From: Imbricaverruca yamaguchii
Lineage: Eukaryota > Arthropoda > Thecostraca > Neoverrucidae
NCBI GenBank assembly: GCA_034440575.1
Contig: JAOTOL010001562.1
Span: 1,710,001 to 1,774,000, forward strand
DNA length: 64,000 bases
Direction: 5' to 3'
Numbering within the stretch: position 1 is the first letter of the stretch; every line of letters starts with the position of its first letter. The notes beneath the pieces were generated by a model. The model made no database searches and was not told where the DNA came from. It was given only the letters and a program-made list of their open reading frames with translations. Shown one piece after another: positions 63,931-64,000 of the stretch. The translations under genes were made by a program, and so were the position numbers.

Positions 63931-64000
63931 GCAACACTTATGGGGCATTCCACGTCAAATCGCACAAGAATTGGCTATTTTGAACCCGACCCCCTCCGAT

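Larger units (their letters stand above)
54802..64000 (+). other. Receptor intron 3, incomplete (at least 9.2 kb)
   Basis: It begins with GTGAGC after Thr328 in phase 1. No exon resuming with the expected Asp-Ala-Cys-Gly-Leu segment was found on the plus strand to the window end, so the intron is taken to continue past 64000. It contains a 19-bp duplication carrying TGACCT 36 bp inside the intron, degenerate repeats at 55.54-56.17 kb, the 3.9-kb 74-bp array, GC-rich islands at 56.18-56.56 and 62.2-62.94 kb, and a decayed reverse transcriptase at the right edge. The 61.0-62.2 kb stretch shows nothing recognisable. Confidence 0.75.

Overview
The window is a piece of an animal nuclear genome, most likely an arthropod and perhaps a crustacean. 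It has spliced genes with very long introns, RFX- and SRF-type promoter motifs, decayed eukaryotic transposons and many minisatellites, and no prokaryotic gene order. The one convincing cellular gene is a plus-strand COUP-TF / seven-up nuclear receptor (NR2F group). Three coding exons are visible: 27193-27490, 35059-35208 and 54265-54801. Each ends in a GT donor, exons 2 and 3 begin after AG acceptors, and every junction is phase 1. Together they encode about 328 residues: a Ser/Thr/Pro/Gln-rich N-terminus, the complete two-zinc-finger DNA-binding domain and the first two thirds of the ligand-binding domain. The C-terminal LBD exon(s), including AF-2, were not found and presumably lie beyond 64000. 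Intron 1 is 7.6 kb, intron 2 is 19.1 kb and intron 3 exceeds 9.2 kb.

Layout. 1-12.5 kb: minisatellites (39-bp, 24-bp inverted, 15-bp, GCTGAT-type and 31-bp arrays), GC-rich islands and a decayed CR1/L2-like retrotransposon tail on the minus strand. 12.49-16.71 kb: a complete but dead hAT transposon with 11-bp terminal inverted repeats, an imperfect 8-bp target duplication and a minus-strand transposase pseudogene whose zinc finger, first catalytic Asp and dimerisation region are recognisable. 16.7-27.1 kb: mostly unique sequence, a 2.6-kb 46-bp minisatellite and a TA microsatellite, ending in the receptor promoter (CCAAT, CArG and X-box motifs). 27.2-64 kb: the receptor exons and introns, filled with arrays of 64, 30, 60, 20, 33, 18 and 74 bp, GC-rich islands, a piggyBac-like MITE at exact TTAA sites, and a decayed non-LTR reverse transcriptase at the right edge.

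The most interesting pattern links the gene to its surroundings. COUP-TF proteins bind repeated AGGTCA half-sites. Three unrelated repeat structures here carry many exact AGGTCA/TGACCT hexamers: the 15-bp array at 6.0-6.46 kb (about 14), the 60-bp array at 41.2-42.5 kb (17) and the MITE at 47.25-48.29 kb (13). Whether this is autoregulatory, a decoy effect or coincidence cannot be settled from sequence. Nearly all the long open frames in the window are artefacts of tandem repeats.
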